From contig CP004391.1 of assembly GCA_000973525.1 (NCBI GenBank), forward strand, positions 1,636,001 to 1,700,000: a stretch of 64,000 nucleotides of DNA, written 5' to 3'. This DNA comes from Pasteurella multocida subsp. multocida OH4807. Its GTDB lineage: Bacteria; Pseudomonadota; Gammaproteobacteria; Enterobacterales; Pasteurellaceae. How positions within the stretch are numbered: the stretch's first letter is position 1; the number at the start of each line of letters is the position of its first letter. The position numbers and the translations under genes are program-made. Positions 19,448-30,264 of this stretch are shown here, in pieces. The notes beneath the pieces are model-generated. The model was not told the origin of the DNA, made no database searches, and worked only from the letters and a program-made list of their open reading frames with translations.

Positions 19448-21967
19448 TTGAATTACGATCTTTTTAGCGCTAAGAAAAAAGTTGAATATTTAGATAATCT
19501 GCGCATTGAACGAGCATTATCAGGTTCCTCAAAAGAATTTAGCCATGTTTTTCAACTGATTACATTACTGTTACACGTGAACCATCCGAATGTGCCTGGC
19601 TACGTTGCTGACGCGCCCGCTGGTATCGCTGACTTTGTGCTCTCTCCGTATCAAAAACATTATTTGACTCAAACTGTACCCAGCTTAAATCTCAATACAC
19701 CACTCACGCCCTTATTTTCATACCGTACTCGTAATCCGATTCTTGGCGTTTACGTCATGGGAAGTATCGCATCCATTTCGCAAACCGCGGAATCGGATTT
19801 GGATACATGGGTATGCCACCGAGATGAACTAAGTAAAACAGAAAAGGATGCCTTACAAAAAAAAGCGAGCTTAATTGAAGCCTGGGCGATGCAATTTGGT
19901 ATTGAAGTAAATTTCTATTTAATGGATCAACAGCGCTTTCGCTGTTTCCGTTATGCAGAACCTTTAACAGCAGAAAACTGTGGTTCCGCACAATATATGT
20001 TGTTATTAGACGAGTTTTATCGTTCAGCTATTCGACTCGCAGGTAAACCATTACTGTGGCAACATTTATTAGTAGAACGAGAAGAACGCTATGAAAGCGA
20101 AGTCGAGCGTTTAGCGTTAACACAACAAATTGATTTGCAAGACTGGGTTGACTTCGGCGGGTTAGGACAATTTTCTGCAAATGAATATTTTGGCGCAAGC
20201 TTATGGCAACTTTACAAAGGTATTGATGCTCCTTATAAATCTGTGATTAAAATCCTATTACTTGAAACCTATTCTTCAGAATATCCAAATACTTATCTCA
20301 TTGCACGTGAATTTAAAGAAGAGTTATTAACAGGCAAACTTAATCCTTCGCATAATTTCGATCCTTATCTCGCGATGCTACAACGCGTTACTCGTTATTT
20401 AACCGCACAAAATGAACTAAAACGTTTAGGATTTGTACGCCGTAGTGTGTATTTAAAAGCTACTGAAGGAATAGATTGGGCAAATACACACACTCCACAA
20501 AATTGGCGTCTACAGGCTTTACAAAGATTAGTAAAAGAGTGGGAATGGTCTGATACATTGATTCAAGAACTCAATCAACGCGCTAATTGGAAAATAAAGC
20601 AAGTCAAAAAAGCCCACAATAGCTTAATTAAGTTCTTAATGTTAAGTTATCGCAACCTCGTCTCTTTCGCGCGTAAACATAAGGTTAACGCCAGCATCAT
20701 GCCGCAAGATATTAGTGTCTTAACCCGCAAATTATATACGGCATTCGAAGAACTGCCCGGTAAAATTACACTGTTGAATCCGCAGATTTCAATGAATTTA
20801 TCAGAAAAAGATCTGTTATTTATTGAAGTGAAAAATAATAGGTTGTTCAAAGACGGATGGTATGTTGTCAATCAAACTCCAGATATACATGGATTTCTGC
20901 AAAAACGCTATATCGAATACAGCACGAGCTTAAGCAAGCTTGTTGCTTGGGCTTATTTTAATCGTATTTTAACCGTCAATACAGATTTACACATCATTAG
21001 CCAGACTGTTTCGCGTAATACATTACGGAATTTTGTAGCCGATTTGCGTCTGTCTTTCCCTACAACACAAATCTCATCTGCAACGAATGAAGATTTAGCA
21101 CATTCCTGTGCCATTCGAAGCTTAATTGTTGCGGTCAATTTGACTGTTGATCCCACTAAAAAAATCACACAAAACAAACCGCACATTCAGCCAAGTGATT
21201 TATTCAGCTTTGGACCAAAAGAAGAAAGTCTTGTTGGCAGCATTGATATCACTTATCGTAATTTCTGGAATGAAATACGAACCCTACATTTTGAAGGGGC
21301 GAATGCCATCTTACTAGCCCTAAAAGTGCTTTCCAATAAAATTCATCGTGGTGCTCCGTCTCCAAAATTTGTACAAGTATTTTGTTATAGTCAACGTTAT
21401 CGCAAAACGTTGCGTAATATCGTCACGGCACTGATTAACCGTTGTATTAGTATTCAAATTGGTACCAGCTTACCCCCACAAAATAATTTACTACGGGTTG
21501 CAGGAAAAAACTGGCAATTTTTCTTTGAGGAACGAGGCATTAGCTTACAAGAAATTCAAAATAGTGCCCTGGTTGAAACAAGTGACTTTAACAGTGCACT
21601 TCAAACCGAAATAGAAGAAAAAGAGATCGTACTTGTTGATCATTCTCGTACTTATCCACCTGAAATTGATCACTTTGCGAGTGAAGGTTTTTTACAATTT
21701 TTCTTTGAAGACAATGCTGATCATTCCTATAACGTCTATATTTTAGATGAAGCGAATCGGATAGAAATCTACCGAAATTGTGATGGTCAAAAAGAACAAA
21801 AGATCTTAGAGATTAATCACATTTATCAGTCTTCAGGCTTGGATGAAAAGAATAATCCGTATAAAATCGTACAGCGTGATTTTAATTATCCACAATTTTA
21901 TCAGCTATTATTACAAGAGAATGGGATTAAAATCGTACCATTCCACAGCAGGCTGGCGATGTCATAG
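19448..21967 (+). CDS. cyaA: Class I adenylate cyclase
   Basis: This enzyme makes cAMP for CRP. It is close to enterobacterial CyaA over its whole length (about 839 aa). The catalytic nucleotidyltransferase signature GSIASISQTAESDLDTWVC (roughly residues 100-120) is intact, with the DLD acidic pair, and the regulatory C-terminal half is complete. I favour the TTG at 19448 (MNYDLFSAKKK) because a GTGAG Shine-Dalgarno-like site precedes it and E. coli cyaA also starts with TTG. A GTG at 19436 is the alternative. narP begins only 16 bp downstream. Confidence 0.94.
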   Translation: MNYDLFSAKKKVEYLDNLRIERALSGSSKEFSHVFQLITLLLHVNHPNVPGYVADAPAGIADFVLSPYQKHYLTQTVPSLNLNTPLTPLFSYRTRNPILGVYVMGSIASISQTAESDLDTWVCHRDELSKTEKDALQKKASLIEAWAMQFGIEVNFYLMDQQRFRCFRYAEPLTAENCGSAQYMLLLDEFYRSAIRLAGKPLLWQHLLVEREERYESEVERLALTQQIDLQDWVDFGGLGQFSANEYFGASLWQLYKGIDAPYKSVIKILLLETYSSEYPNTYLIAREFKEELLTGKLNPSHNFDPYLAMLQRVTRYLTAQNELKRLGFVRRSVYLKATEGIDWANTHTPQNWRLQALQRLVKEWEWSDTLIQELNQRANWKIKQVKKAHNSLIKFLMLSYRNLVSFARKHKVNASIMPQDISVLTRKLYTAFEELPGKITLLNPQISMNLSEKDLLFIEVKNNRLFKDGWYVVNQTPDIHGFLQKRYIEYSTSLSKLVAWAYFNRILTVNTDLHIISQTVSRNTLRNFVADLRLSFPTTQISSATNEDLAHSCAIRSLIVAVNLTVDPTKKITQNKPHIQPSDLFSFGPKEESLVGSIDITYRNFWNEIRTLHFEGANAILLALKVLSNKIHRGAPSPKFVQVFCYSQRYRKTLRNIVTALINRCISIQIGTSLPPQNNLLRVAGKNWQFFFEERGISLQEIQNSALVETSDFNSALQTEIEEKEIVLVDHSRTYPPEIDHFASEGFLQFFFEDNADHSYNVYILDEANRIEIYRNCDGQKEQKILEINHIYQSSGLDEKNNPYKIVQRDFNYPQFYQLLLQENGIKIVPFHSRLAMS

Positions 21968-21983
21968 TCATATTGGGGGCACT

Positions 21984-22613
21984 ATGTTAGAAAAAATAAA
22001 AGTTTTGATCATCGACGATCATCCTTTAATGCGTCGAGGAATTATACAACTGATGGAATTAGCAGAAGAGTTCGACGTTGTAGGTGATGCGGGAAATGGC
22101 AGCGAAGGGATCACACTAGCCTTACAAACCCAGCCTGACCTTATTATCCTCGATCTTAATATGAAAGGACTGTCAGGATTAGACACATTAAAAGCATTAC
22201 GTGCAGAAGGTATTGATGCGCGTATTTTAATCCTAACGGTCTCTGATTTGAAAAGTGATATTTTCACGTTAATTGATGCAGGTGCTGATGGTTACTTGTT
22301 AAAAGATACCGAACCAGATGCGCTCTTAAATCAAATCAAGCGCATTGCACAGGGTGAAGTCATTTTAAGTGACTCGATTAAAGATGCCCTCCTTGAACGC
22401 AAAACCACAACCGATCCGATATATTCTTTAACCGATCGTGAAATGGATGTACTACGTTTAATTGCTACTGGTTTATCTAATAAACAAATCGCAAGCCAGC
22501 TCTTCATTTCAGAAGAAACGGTAAAAGTCCATATTCGTAACTTATTACGTAAATTGAATGTCCACTCGCGTGTTGCCGCCACTGTACTTTATTTTGAACA
22601 TAAAGGCTTATGA
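21984..22613 (+). CDS. narP: Nitrate/nitrite response regulator NarP (NarL/FixJ family)
   Basis: This 209-aa two-domain regulator has an N-terminal receiver with DDHPL at the start, the phospho-acceptor Asp in LIILDLNMKG (about residue 59) and Lys in LLKDTE. The C-terminal LuxR-type HTH runs from LTDREMDVLRLIATGLSNKQIA to EETVKVHIRNLLRKLNVHSR. It is most like NarP of Haemophilus and Pasteurella, controlling nitrate/nitrite respiration genes with sensor NarQ, which is not in this window. The start is set by GGGGG eight bases upstream. It lies 16 bp behind cyaA and so is probably cotranscribed. Confidence 0.85.
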   Translation: MLEKIKVLIIDDHPLMRRGIIQLMELAEEFDVVGDAGNGSEGITLALQTQPDLIILDLNMKGLSGLDTLKALRAEGIDARILILTVSDLKSDIFTLIDAGADGYLLKDTEPDALLNQIKRIAQGEVILSDSIKDALLERKTTTDPIYSLTDREMDVLRLIATGLSNKQIASQLFISEETVKVHIRNLLRKLNVHSRVAATVLYFEHKGL

Positions 22614-22626
22614 CCGCTCTCTTGAT

Positions 22627-22662
22627 AAAAAAGCCAGTTCGTTTAGTAATTGGCTTTTTTTT
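22627..22662 (+). terminator. Terminator of the cyaA-narP unit
   Basis: AAAAAAGCCA pairs with TGGCTTTTTT around a 14-nt loop, and the T run continues to 22662. Confidence 0.8.
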
Positions 22663-22762
22663 GCAAAAAATTTACTAAAATTTTCAAAAAACACACGCAC
22701 TTGGCGTTGCTAAAGGCTTTGCTTAAAAGGTACACTAAAGTAATTTTTAGTTTGAGGAATTT

Positions 22763-24520
22763 ATGACGTTATTCAGCAAGACAAAGTCACGGCTCATCAC
22801 TTACATCGCAGCATTCAGCACCATGATTCTCAGCTTCCCTTCTTTTGCACAACAAGTTGAGTTACAAGTACAGGGCATTAAAAATACGCCACTGAATGAT
22901 AACGTCCGTATTTATGTAGCGATGATCGATGATGAAGAAGCTGATGGCTCAGAACGTTACAAACAATTGGTACGAGAAGCAATCGATAAAGGCTTACGCG
23001 CGTATGGCTACTACAACAGCCAAATTACCTTTCAACTGACTCCTCAACCTTCTGCAAAAAAAGACATATTAGTTGCACACGTCAAAGTCGGTGAACCCGT
23101 CAAAATTGCTGAGACGGATATCAAGATTGAAGGGGAGGCAAAAACGGATCCTGAATTTGCTAAGTTACGCCAAAACGTCCCCAAACCAGATACCGTGCTA
23201 AATCATGAAACCTATGATAACTACAAAAATAGTATCCAAAAATTAGCATTAAGTCGTGGTTATTTTGATGGGGATTTTTTAGTATCTCGTCTTGAAGTCA
23301 TGCCATCGACTTTACAGGCTTGGTGGCGCTTAGTGTATGACAGTAGAGAACGCTACCATGTTGGTGAGGTCACATTCGAAAATGCACAAATACGCGAAGA
23401 TTATTTGCGTAATATGATCAATATTAAACAAGGCGATCCATACTTAATTAACGATCTCTCCACATTGACCAATAACTATACGTCATCCAATTGGTTTAGT
23501 TCTGTATTGCTACAACCCAATTTAGATGAAGAGAATAAAGTTGTGAATATTGATGTCTTACTGCAACCACGCAAAAAAAACAGTATGGAGGTGGGGTTAG
23601 GTTGGGCATCCGATGTCGGACCGCGTTTACAGCTTGGTTGGACCAAACCCTGGATCAATAATCGCGGACACAGTTTCCGCACAAATCTCTATGTTTCCGC
23701 GCCTAAACAAACGCTAGAAGCCACGTACAAAATGCCCTTGTTGAAAAATCCATTAAATTATTATTATGAATTATCAACAGGGTTAGAAAATGAGAAGAAA
23801 AATGACACTGAGTCCTTTGCATCTACCTTCTCCGCTATTCGCTATTGGAATCACGCGATGGGCTGGCAACATTCCCTCGGTTTACGTGTACGCTATGATT
23901 CCTTTACTCAAGCCAATGTAAAAAACAAAAAAATGCTCGTCTACCCAACTTTCTCACTACGTCGCACACGTTTACAAGGTGGACTTTTCCCAACTTGGGG
24001 AGATAGTCAAAATCTGACTGTCGATTTAGGACGCAGTTGGTGGCTATCCGATGTTGACTTTTTCAAAATTCAAGGTTCTAGCCTTTGGGTACGGACTTAC
24101 TCACACAATCACCGTATCGTCACTCGCCTCGAACTCGGCTGGCTACATACAAAAAATATTGAACTCATTCCCCCTTCATTGCGTTTCTTCGCGGGTGGTG
24201 ATCGAAGTGTACGTGGCTATGGCTATAAAAAAATTGCCCCTAAAAATCAACATCATAAATTGGTCGGAGGCTCCCGATTATTAACGAGTAGTGTCGAATA
24301 CCAATATCAAGTCTATCCAGATTGGTGGATGGCAACATTTGCTGATACGGGTTTAGCTGCCAACCAGTTTATGGTAAAAGAATTGCGTTACGGTGCGGGG
24401 CTGGGCGTACGCTGGGCATCACCTGTTGGTGCGATAAAATTCGATGTTGCCACACCGATACGAGATAAAGATAACAGCAAAAACATTCAATTTTATATTG
24501 GTCTAGGCGCAGAACTTTAA
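22763..24520 (+). CDS. tamA: Autotransporter assembly factor TamA (Omp85 family)
   Basis: This 585-aa outer-membrane Omp85 protein works with TamB in outer-membrane protein and lipid homeostasis. A signal peptide ends near SFPSFAQQ (about residue 29), three POTRA-like domains follow (to about 270), then a 16-strand barrel carrying the Omp85 signature [15 protein letters not shown] (about 473-487) and a terminal [16 protein letters not shown] lies before the start. tamB follows on the same strand. Confidence 0.93.
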   Translation: MTLFSKTKSRLITYIAAFSTMILSFPSFAQQVELQVQGIKNTPLNDNVRIYVAMIDDEEADGSERYKQLVREAIDKGLRAYGYYNSQITFQLTPQPSAKKDILVAHVKVGEPVKIAETDIKIEGEAKTDPEFAKLRQNVPKPDTVLNHETYDNYKNSIQKLALSRGYFDGDFLVSRLEVMPSTLQAWWRLVYDSRERYHVGEVTFENAQIREDYLRNMINIKQGDPYLINDLSTLTNNYTSSNWFSSVLLQPNLDEENKVVNIDVLLQPRKKNSMEVGLGWASDVGPRLQLGWTKPWINNRGHSFRTNLYVSAPKQTLEATYKMPLLKNPLNYYYELSTGLENEKKNDTESFASTFSAIRYWNHAMGWQHSLGLRVRYDSFTQANVKNKKMLVYPTFSLRRTRLQGGLFPTWGDSQNLTVDLGRSWWLSDVDFFKIQGSSLWVRTYSHNHRIVTRLELGWLHTKNIELIPPSLRFFAGGDRSVRGYGYKKIAPKNQHHKLVGGSRLLTSSVEYQYQVYPDWWMATFADTGLAANQFMVKELRYGAGLGVRWASPVGAIKFDVATPIRDKDNSKNIQFYIGLGAEL

Positions 24521-24568
24521 CTGTGTTCAATGCCAATATCATTAAGTAGATTTAAATGGATAAGCCGT

Positions 24569-27500
24569 ATGATTGAACAGCAAGATGCCGAGAAAACACC
24601 TAATACAACACCAGATAAGCCCGCTAAGGTGCAGAAAACACGTTGGCGCACGTTGTTATACACGGTGGCTGTAAGTCTTTTCCTGATCTTCGCATTATTA
24701 TTTTTTATTCTCGCCACAAATACTGGACAACGCTGGGCAATACAACTAATTGATAATCTTTCCGATAATCTATCGATTGAACAGATTGAAGGTGGATTAC
24801 AAGAAGGGTTAGTACTCAAAAATGTACAATTTGAATCTGCGGGCGTTCAAACACACTTAGAACAAGCACGTTTACAAGTCGATCTCAGCTGTATACCGCA
24901 TTTCACTCTTTGTTTGAATGATTTGACGTTGCAAAAACCACATATCCAAATCAATACTGCAAACTTACCACCAGCTAAAGATAAACATGTGTCCAACACA
25001 AGTATGAAACGCATTCACTTGCCAGTGTCACTCAACATTGAGCAGGTATTCGTTGATCAACTACGCCTTGTGATTGATGACAATACTATCGATTTAGCCC
25101 GTTTCCAAACAGCTGCGACCTTAAATAATGAAACTGGTTTGACGATACATCCCACTTTCATTGACGGGTTACAGGTTAAAACACAATCAAAACTAGAAGA
25201 AAAACAAATTACTCCCTCAGCAAAACCAAGCACGCCTATTGACTGGACAAAAATTGAAGAACGTTTAGCGTCACCGCTATTGGAAAAACTAGAACGTGTG
25301 GATTTACCGTTTGATATTCATCTTAACCAGCTTCAAGGCAAAGATTGGCATTACCAACATAGCAATGAAATACACACACAAGCAATTGAAATCAGTCATG
25401 CCAATGTGAAAGCTGACGCCATTGAGCAAACAATTAACTTACATGAAATAGCAATCAAAAGCTCTGTGGCAGATATACATAGTCACGGGCAAATACAGCT
25501 GAACAATGAATTTCCAATCGACTTCACCTTAAATAGTCAAATTCATGAACAGCAGGACAATGAAGATATTATTCTACCTGCGAGTGAAATCCAGTTACAC
25601 ATAACTGGACACTTAAAAAAACAGACCGTACTTTCGTTGCAAACAACAGGCGCGTTGCATGCAACCTTAGCAGGTCAAGTCAGCTTAAACCAAGCAAAAA
25701 CGCCTTTTGAATTAACATTGGACGCACAAGACTTCCGTTATCCTTTTAGTGAAGAGGAAAGCAAACCATTCCAAATTCCACAACTCCACTTCAACATTCG
25801 CGGAGATGTATTTCATTACCAATTCCAGCTTGCCACCTTTGCCGAAGGAATGAACGTCCCGAAAACAACGTTGAATTTGCAAGCGAAAGGTGAATTACAA
25901 TCAGTCGATATTGAACAATTGCATCTTGATACGCTAAAAGGCAGCGCCGATATGCAGGGAAAAATCGGTTGGCGAGATGGCGTACAATGGTATAGTGATC
26001 TGCACCTTAATCAATTAAATTTGAGTGAGTATCTCGCGGGCTTACCGACCATTCTATCTGGAAATCTATTCTCAACTGGGCTTATCACAAAAGATGTTTT
26101 GTTGTTTGATATCCCAGAATTAAACTTAACGGGTAGTTTATCAAATCGCCCACTTATCATGAAAGGGATATTAAGCCTTGGCGCTGAAACAGGCTTACGC
26201 AACCCATTATTGAAAGTCCCTGTTCTCTCACTGAGCTATGGCAACAACACTCTTCACTCTGAAGGGGTTATTGGGCAACAATCTGATCTAAAATTAGACA
26301 TTACTGCTCCTGATTTGCGTGGTTTAGTGCCGAATTTAGCAGCAAGCCTGCAAGGAAAAGTTACGCTGTTGGGTAATATTCTCCAGCCTGCACTAAATCT
26401 TGATCTGACTGGCGAACGGGTTCAATTTAACGATTTCAACTTAAATAAAATCACGTTAAAAGGTCAAACCGATCTAGCCAATCAAAGTCAGGGTGAACTG
26501 GCTTTACAACTGAACAAATTCAATTATGGTGAGATCAAACTCGATCAAGCCACTCTGCGCTTGCAGGGGAATGAACCCAATCACCAATTAACCCTCACAT
26601 CGCAAGGTTCACCAATCGCACCGAGATTGAATATTCAAGGGCATTTTGATCGTGCCTCACAAATTTGGCAAGGCTCATTAAATCAAATCGCGACTCAGTC
26701 ACTGATTGGAAACTGGCGCACTGACCAAAATATTGCGCTGAAATATGACAACAGTAACCTCCAAACAGAAATCAGTGCGCACTGTTGGCAAAACCCGAAT
26801 ATCGAACTCTGTTTTCCACAAACTTTCCAAGCTGGAAAAACAGGAGCAATTCCGTTTCATCTGAAAAGATTTAATTTAGCGTTAGTCAATCAATTCCTCG
26901 AACAAGAGTTATTGAAAGGTCAATTACAAAGCCAAGGTAACATTGCTTGGTTCACAGATAAACCTATCGAACTTAACTTACAGCTAAATGGTGAAAATTT
27001 GCACTTAGCACAGAAAATTGATTACCGCACTTTTAAGCTTGCTGTGCCCCAACTGAATGTCGCTGCTGCGCTTAAAAATAATGATTTGTCTTTAAAATCA
27101 CAGTTATCTTTACAAGATAAAGGCAATATGACTGCCGATCTGAGTATTAAAGATTTGGCTAAAACTCGTCAGTTAGGAGGCACTCTCACACTTCGCCAAT
27201 TCAATCTCAATTTAATTAATCAATTGCTCTCTAATAATGAAAAAGTAAATGGCGATATTGTTGCCGACTTAAAATTTGCTGGTACATTAACATCGCCATT
27301 GCTCAATGGGGAATTTCATCTCAGCAATTTAACCACGAAAATGAAATCCCTGCCTTTTGATATTAGTCAGGGCGAACTCACCCTCAACTTCAATGGCACA
27401 GGTTCAACGCTACGCGGGTACTTACAAACTCCAGACAGCCGTTTGAATTTAGAGGGCGATGCTAGCTGGCAAAATTTAACAAACTGGCACTCGCGTTTAC

Positions 27501-28468
27501 ATGCGCAAGCTGACCAATTTAAGGTCGATATTCCTTCCATGGCGAAACTGAAAATCAGCCCTAACATTGAAGTGAAAGCCAGTCCAAAACGTCTCGAATT
27601 ATCAGGGAATATTGATATCCCATGGGCAAGAATTGAAATCGAAAGCCTACCTGAAAGTGCCGTATCTGTTAGCCGTGATGAAGTGATTTTAGATGGCAAA
27701 CCTCATCCTAAATTAAACGCGAATTTACCTGCCAAAACCAAGTCAGGTATGGAAATTATTTCTGACCTAAAAATTAACATTGAAAGGGATGTTTACCTCA
27801 ATGCTTATGGACTAAAAACTCATCTTAGTGGTTTACTCAGTGTCAGACAAGAAAAAGGCAACCTTGGATTATTTGGTCAAATTAATCTGCTCAATGGACG
27901 TTATGCCTCCTTCGGTCAAGATTTATTAATTCGTAAAGGCATGATCAGTTTCTCAGGACAACCATCACAGCCCATGCTCAACATTGAAGCGATTCGCAAT
28001 CCAGAATCTATGGACACGGCGGGAATTGTGGCAGGTATTAAAGTATTAGGTTTAGCTGAAAGCCCTGAAATTAAAGTCTTCTCAGAACCTGCGATGTCAC
28101 AAGATCAAGCCCTTTCTTATGTGCTCACAGGACGTTCGCTGGAAAACAGTGGAGAAGCTGGATCAGGAGGATCAATTGGCGCAGCGCTACTAGGACTTGG
28201 TCTGGCGAAAAGTGGAAAAGTAGTAGGAGGACTAGGGCAAGCCTTTGGTATCCAAGATCTCAATTTAGGCACACAAGGGGTCGGTGACAGCTCAAAAGTG
28301 GTGGTCAGCGGTAATATCACCCCTCGTTTACAAGTTAAATATGGGGTAGGGTTATTCGATGGACTTGCCGAATTTACAGTCCGATATCGTTTACTTCCGA
28401 AACTCTATTTACAATCTGTTTCAGGTGTCACCCAAGCTGTAGATGTGCTTTATCAATTTGAATTTTAA
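24569..28468 (+). CDS. tamB: Translocation and assembly module protein TamB (AsmA-like, DUF490)
   Basis: This protein of about 1299 aa has one N-terminal membrane anchor (about residues 28-50) and a very long periplasmic beta-strand-rich body. The C-terminal TamB domain has the LNGRYASFGQDLLIRKGMISFSG-like segment, a Gly-rich loop near residue 1200 and a terminal YRLLPKLYLQSVSG...YQFEF ending. It is an AsmA-family bridge between the membranes, implicated in lipid transport. I chose the start at 24569 (GGATAAG just upstream) over an ATG at 24530 that lacks a ribosome site. ppx begins 8 bp after its stop. Confidence 0.92.
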   Translation: MIEQQDAEKTPNTTPDKPAKVQKTRWRTLLYTVAVSLFLIFALLFFILATNTGQRWAIQLIDNLSDNLSIEQIEGGLQEGLVLKNVQFESAGVQTHLEQARLQVDLSCIPHFTLCLNDLTLQKPHIQINTANLPPAKDKHVSNTSMKRIHLPVSLNIEQVFVDQLRLVIDDNTIDLARFQTAATLNNETGLTIHPTFIDGLQVKTQSKLEEKQITPSAKPSTPIDWTKIEERLASPLLEKLERVDLPFDIHLNQLQGKDWHYQHSNEIHTQAIEISHANVKADAIEQTINLHEIAIKSSVADIHSHGQIQLNNEFPIDFTLNSQIHEQQDNEDIILPASEIQLHITGHLKKQTVLSLQTTGALHATLAGQVSLNQAKTPFELTLDAQDFRYPFSEEESKPFQIPQLHFNIRGDVFHYQFQLATFAEGMNVPKTTLNLQAKGELQSVDIEQLHLDTLKGSADMQGKIGWRDGVQWYSDLHLNQLNLSEYLAGLPTILSGNLFSTGLITKDVLLFDIPELNLTGSLSNRPLIMKGILSLGAETGLRNPLLKVPVLSLSYGNNTLHSEGVIGQQSDLKLDITAPDLRGLVPNLAASLQGKVTLLGNILQPALNLDLTGERVQFNDFNLNKITLKGQTDLANQSQGELALQLNKFNYGEIKLDQATLRLQGNEPNHQLTLTSQGSPIAPRLNIQGHFDRASQIWQGSLNQIATQSLIGNWRTDQNIALKYDNSNLQTEISAHCWQNPNIELCFPQTFQAGKTGAIPFHLKRFNLALVNQFLEQELLKGQLQSQGNIAWFTDKPIELNLQLNGENLHLAQKIDYRTFKLAVPQLNVAAALKNNDLSLKSQLSLQDKGNMTADLSIKDLAKTRQLGGTLTLRQFNLNLINQLLSNNEKVNGDIVADLKFAGTLTSPLLNGEFHLSNLTTKMKSLPFDISQGELTLNFNGTGSTLRGYLQTPDSRLNLEGDASWQNLTNWHSRLHAQADQFKVDIPSMAKLKISPNIEVKASPKRLELSGNIDIPWARIEIESLPESAVSVSRDEVILDGKPHPKLNANLPAKTKSGMEIISDLKINIERDVYLNAYGLKTHLSGLLSVRQEKGNLGLFGQINLLNGRYASFGQDLLIRKGMISFSGQPSQPMLNIEAIRNPESMDTAGIVAGIKVLGLAESPEIKVFSEPAMSQDQALSYVLTGRSLENSGEAGSGGSIGAALLGLGLAKSGKVVGGLGQAFGIQDLNLGTQGVGDSSKVVVSGNITPRLQVKYGVGLFDGLAEFTVRYRLLPKLYLQSVSGVTQAVDVLYQFEF

Positions 28469-28476
28469 GGGAAAAC

Positions 28477-30027
28477 ATGAATAACGAAAATTTGATGGCA
28501 AAAGTGACCGCACTTTCAACACAACCACGAACAGGAGTAAGAGAAATTGCCGCCATCGATCTCGGGTCAAACAGTTTTCACATGATTGTGGCTCGTATTA
28601 TGAATGGCTCAATCCAAATTCTGTCACGCTTAAAACAAAAAGTACAACTCGCGGAAGGCTTGGATGAAAATAATGTTCTCAGCCAAGCTGCCATTAATCG
28701 CGGAGTAAATTGTTTAGCCTTATTCGCAGAACGGTTACACGGATTTGACCCAGAAAATGTGAACGTGGTGGGCACATATACTTTACGTCGTGCGGTGAAC
28801 AATGATGAGTTTTTACGCCAAGCTAAAGCGGTTTTCCCTTATCCTATCAATATCATTACAGGGAAAACGGAAGCAAAAACTATTTACGCAGGCGTATCAC
28901 ATACTCAACCAGAAATGGGGAAAAAGTTTGTAATTGATATCGGCGGTGGCTCAACAGAAATGATCATCGGTGAAAATTTTACGCCACTGCTTGCTGAAAG
29001 TCGCCATATGGGATGTGTCAGCTTTGCGAAACAGTTTTTCCCTGATGGTGTAATTAATAAGCAGCACTTCGAACAAGCGCGCCATGCAGCACTCATGAAA
29101 ATTGAAGATCTGGCGTTTGAGTATCGTCATCTTGGCTGGGATGTCGTACTCGGTTCTTCTGGTACGATCAAAACCGTACACCAAGTGATTATGTCAACAC
29201 TCGACCCAACTGGGCTAATTACCCCTGAACGCCTTAATCAATTAATTGCACGCACGCTACAAAGCCATCATTTTGATGACTTAAAGCTCTCGGGACTGAT
29301 CGAAGAACGCGCTGATGTCTTTGTTCCAGGTTTAGCGATTTTAAGTGCCGTATTTGAAACCTTCGGTATTCAACAAATGCGCTATTCCGACGGTGCATTA
29401 CGTGAAGGTGTCATGTACAGCTTAGAAAAAAATTTCCAAGTCACCAACATTCGTCAACGTACTGCCTGTGGGCTTGCTGAGCAATTTGCAATTGACCATG
29501 CGCAAGCTGAACGTGTTTATCAAAGCGTAAACCTACTTTGCAAGCAATACTCATACTGGCAAAAACCTGAACTCGCCGAAGAAATGTGTGACATTTTACG
29601 TTGGGCGGCACGTTTACATGAAGTCGGTATTGTGATTAATCACAAAGGGATGCAAAAACATTCTGCTTACATTCTACAAAATATGGAGTTGCCAGGGTTT
29701 GATAAAGAGCAGCAACGCTTATTAGCGACACTGGTGCGTTATCAAATTAACTTATTCAAATTAGCAGATTTGAGCAAATTTACACGCTACCATGAGCAAG
29801 ATGTGTTAACACTGGTTCGTTTACTCCGCCTTGCTATTATGCTCAATAAGTCACGCCAAGCAACTGAGCAAACAGACCACATTTCACTTCAAATTGACCG
29901 CACATTAACGGATTGGCATATTACCTTTACTGATGACTATTTAGAACATACGCCATTAGTTCACAACGAACTCAAAGCAGAAAAACGCTTACTGCATGAC
30001 ATTGGTTTAGCGCTCGATTTTGATTAA
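28477..30027 (+). CDS. ppx: Exopolyphosphatase
   Basis: This 516-aa Ppx/GppA family enzyme releases orthophosphate from polyphosphate chains. The ATPase-fold motifs AAIDLGSNSFHMIVAR (about residues 25-40) and VIDIGGGSTEMIIGE (about 149-163) are present, as is the C-terminal HD-like domain with RLHEVGIVINHKGMQKHSAYIL. The fit is better to Ppx than to GppA by length and C-terminal domain. AAGGGA precedes the start. It closes the tamA-tamB-ppx run. Confidence 0.93.
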   Translation: MNNENLMAKVTALSTQPRTGVREIAAIDLGSNSFHMIVARIMNGSIQILSRLKQKVQLAEGLDENNVLSQAAINRGVNCLALFAERLHGFDPENVNVVGTYTLRRAVNNDEFLRQAKAVFPYPINIITGKTEAKTIYAGVSHTQPEMGKKFVIDIGGGSTEMIIGENFTPLLAESRHMGCVSFAKQFFPDGVINKQHFEQARHAALMKIEDLAFEYRHLGWDVVLGSSGTIKTVHQVIMSTLDPTGLITPERLNQLIARTLQSHHFDDLKLSGLIEERADVFVPGLAILSAVFETFGIQQMRYSDGALREGVMYSLEKNFQVTNIRQRTACGLAEQFAIDHAQAERVYQSVNLLCKQYSYWQKPELAEEMCDILRWAARLHEVGIVINHKGMQKHSAYILQNMELPGFDKEQQRLLATLVRYQINLFKLADLSKFTRYHEQDVLTLVRLLRLAIMLNKSRQATEQTDHISLQIDRTLTDWHITFTDDYLEHTPLVHNELKAEKRLLHDIGLALDFD

Positions 30028-30034
30028 ATACAGG

Positions 30035-30060
30035 AGTCCCTCTTTGATTTTAGAGGGACT
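30035..30060 (+). terminator. Hairpin after ppx
   Basis: AGTCCCTC pairs with GAGGGACT 8 bp after the ppx stop. No T run follows, so it may be a weak terminator or an mRNA 3' end structure. I see nothing else convincing between it and 30264. Confidence 0.4.
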
Positions 30061-30264
30061 TCATCGTAATAGCCCCATACTGCTCAATCACACTTATTTA
30101 TCTACTGTCATCACGTACAAAGATACATCAACTCATTTTCTACTCGCTACTATTTAACCAAACACACGCCTCTTACGTATACAAATTGAAAAAGCAGGGT
30201 AAAATAGAAATACATTATTTAAGGAAATAATGTGTTGTTTGATAAATAAAAAGGAATTTAATAC

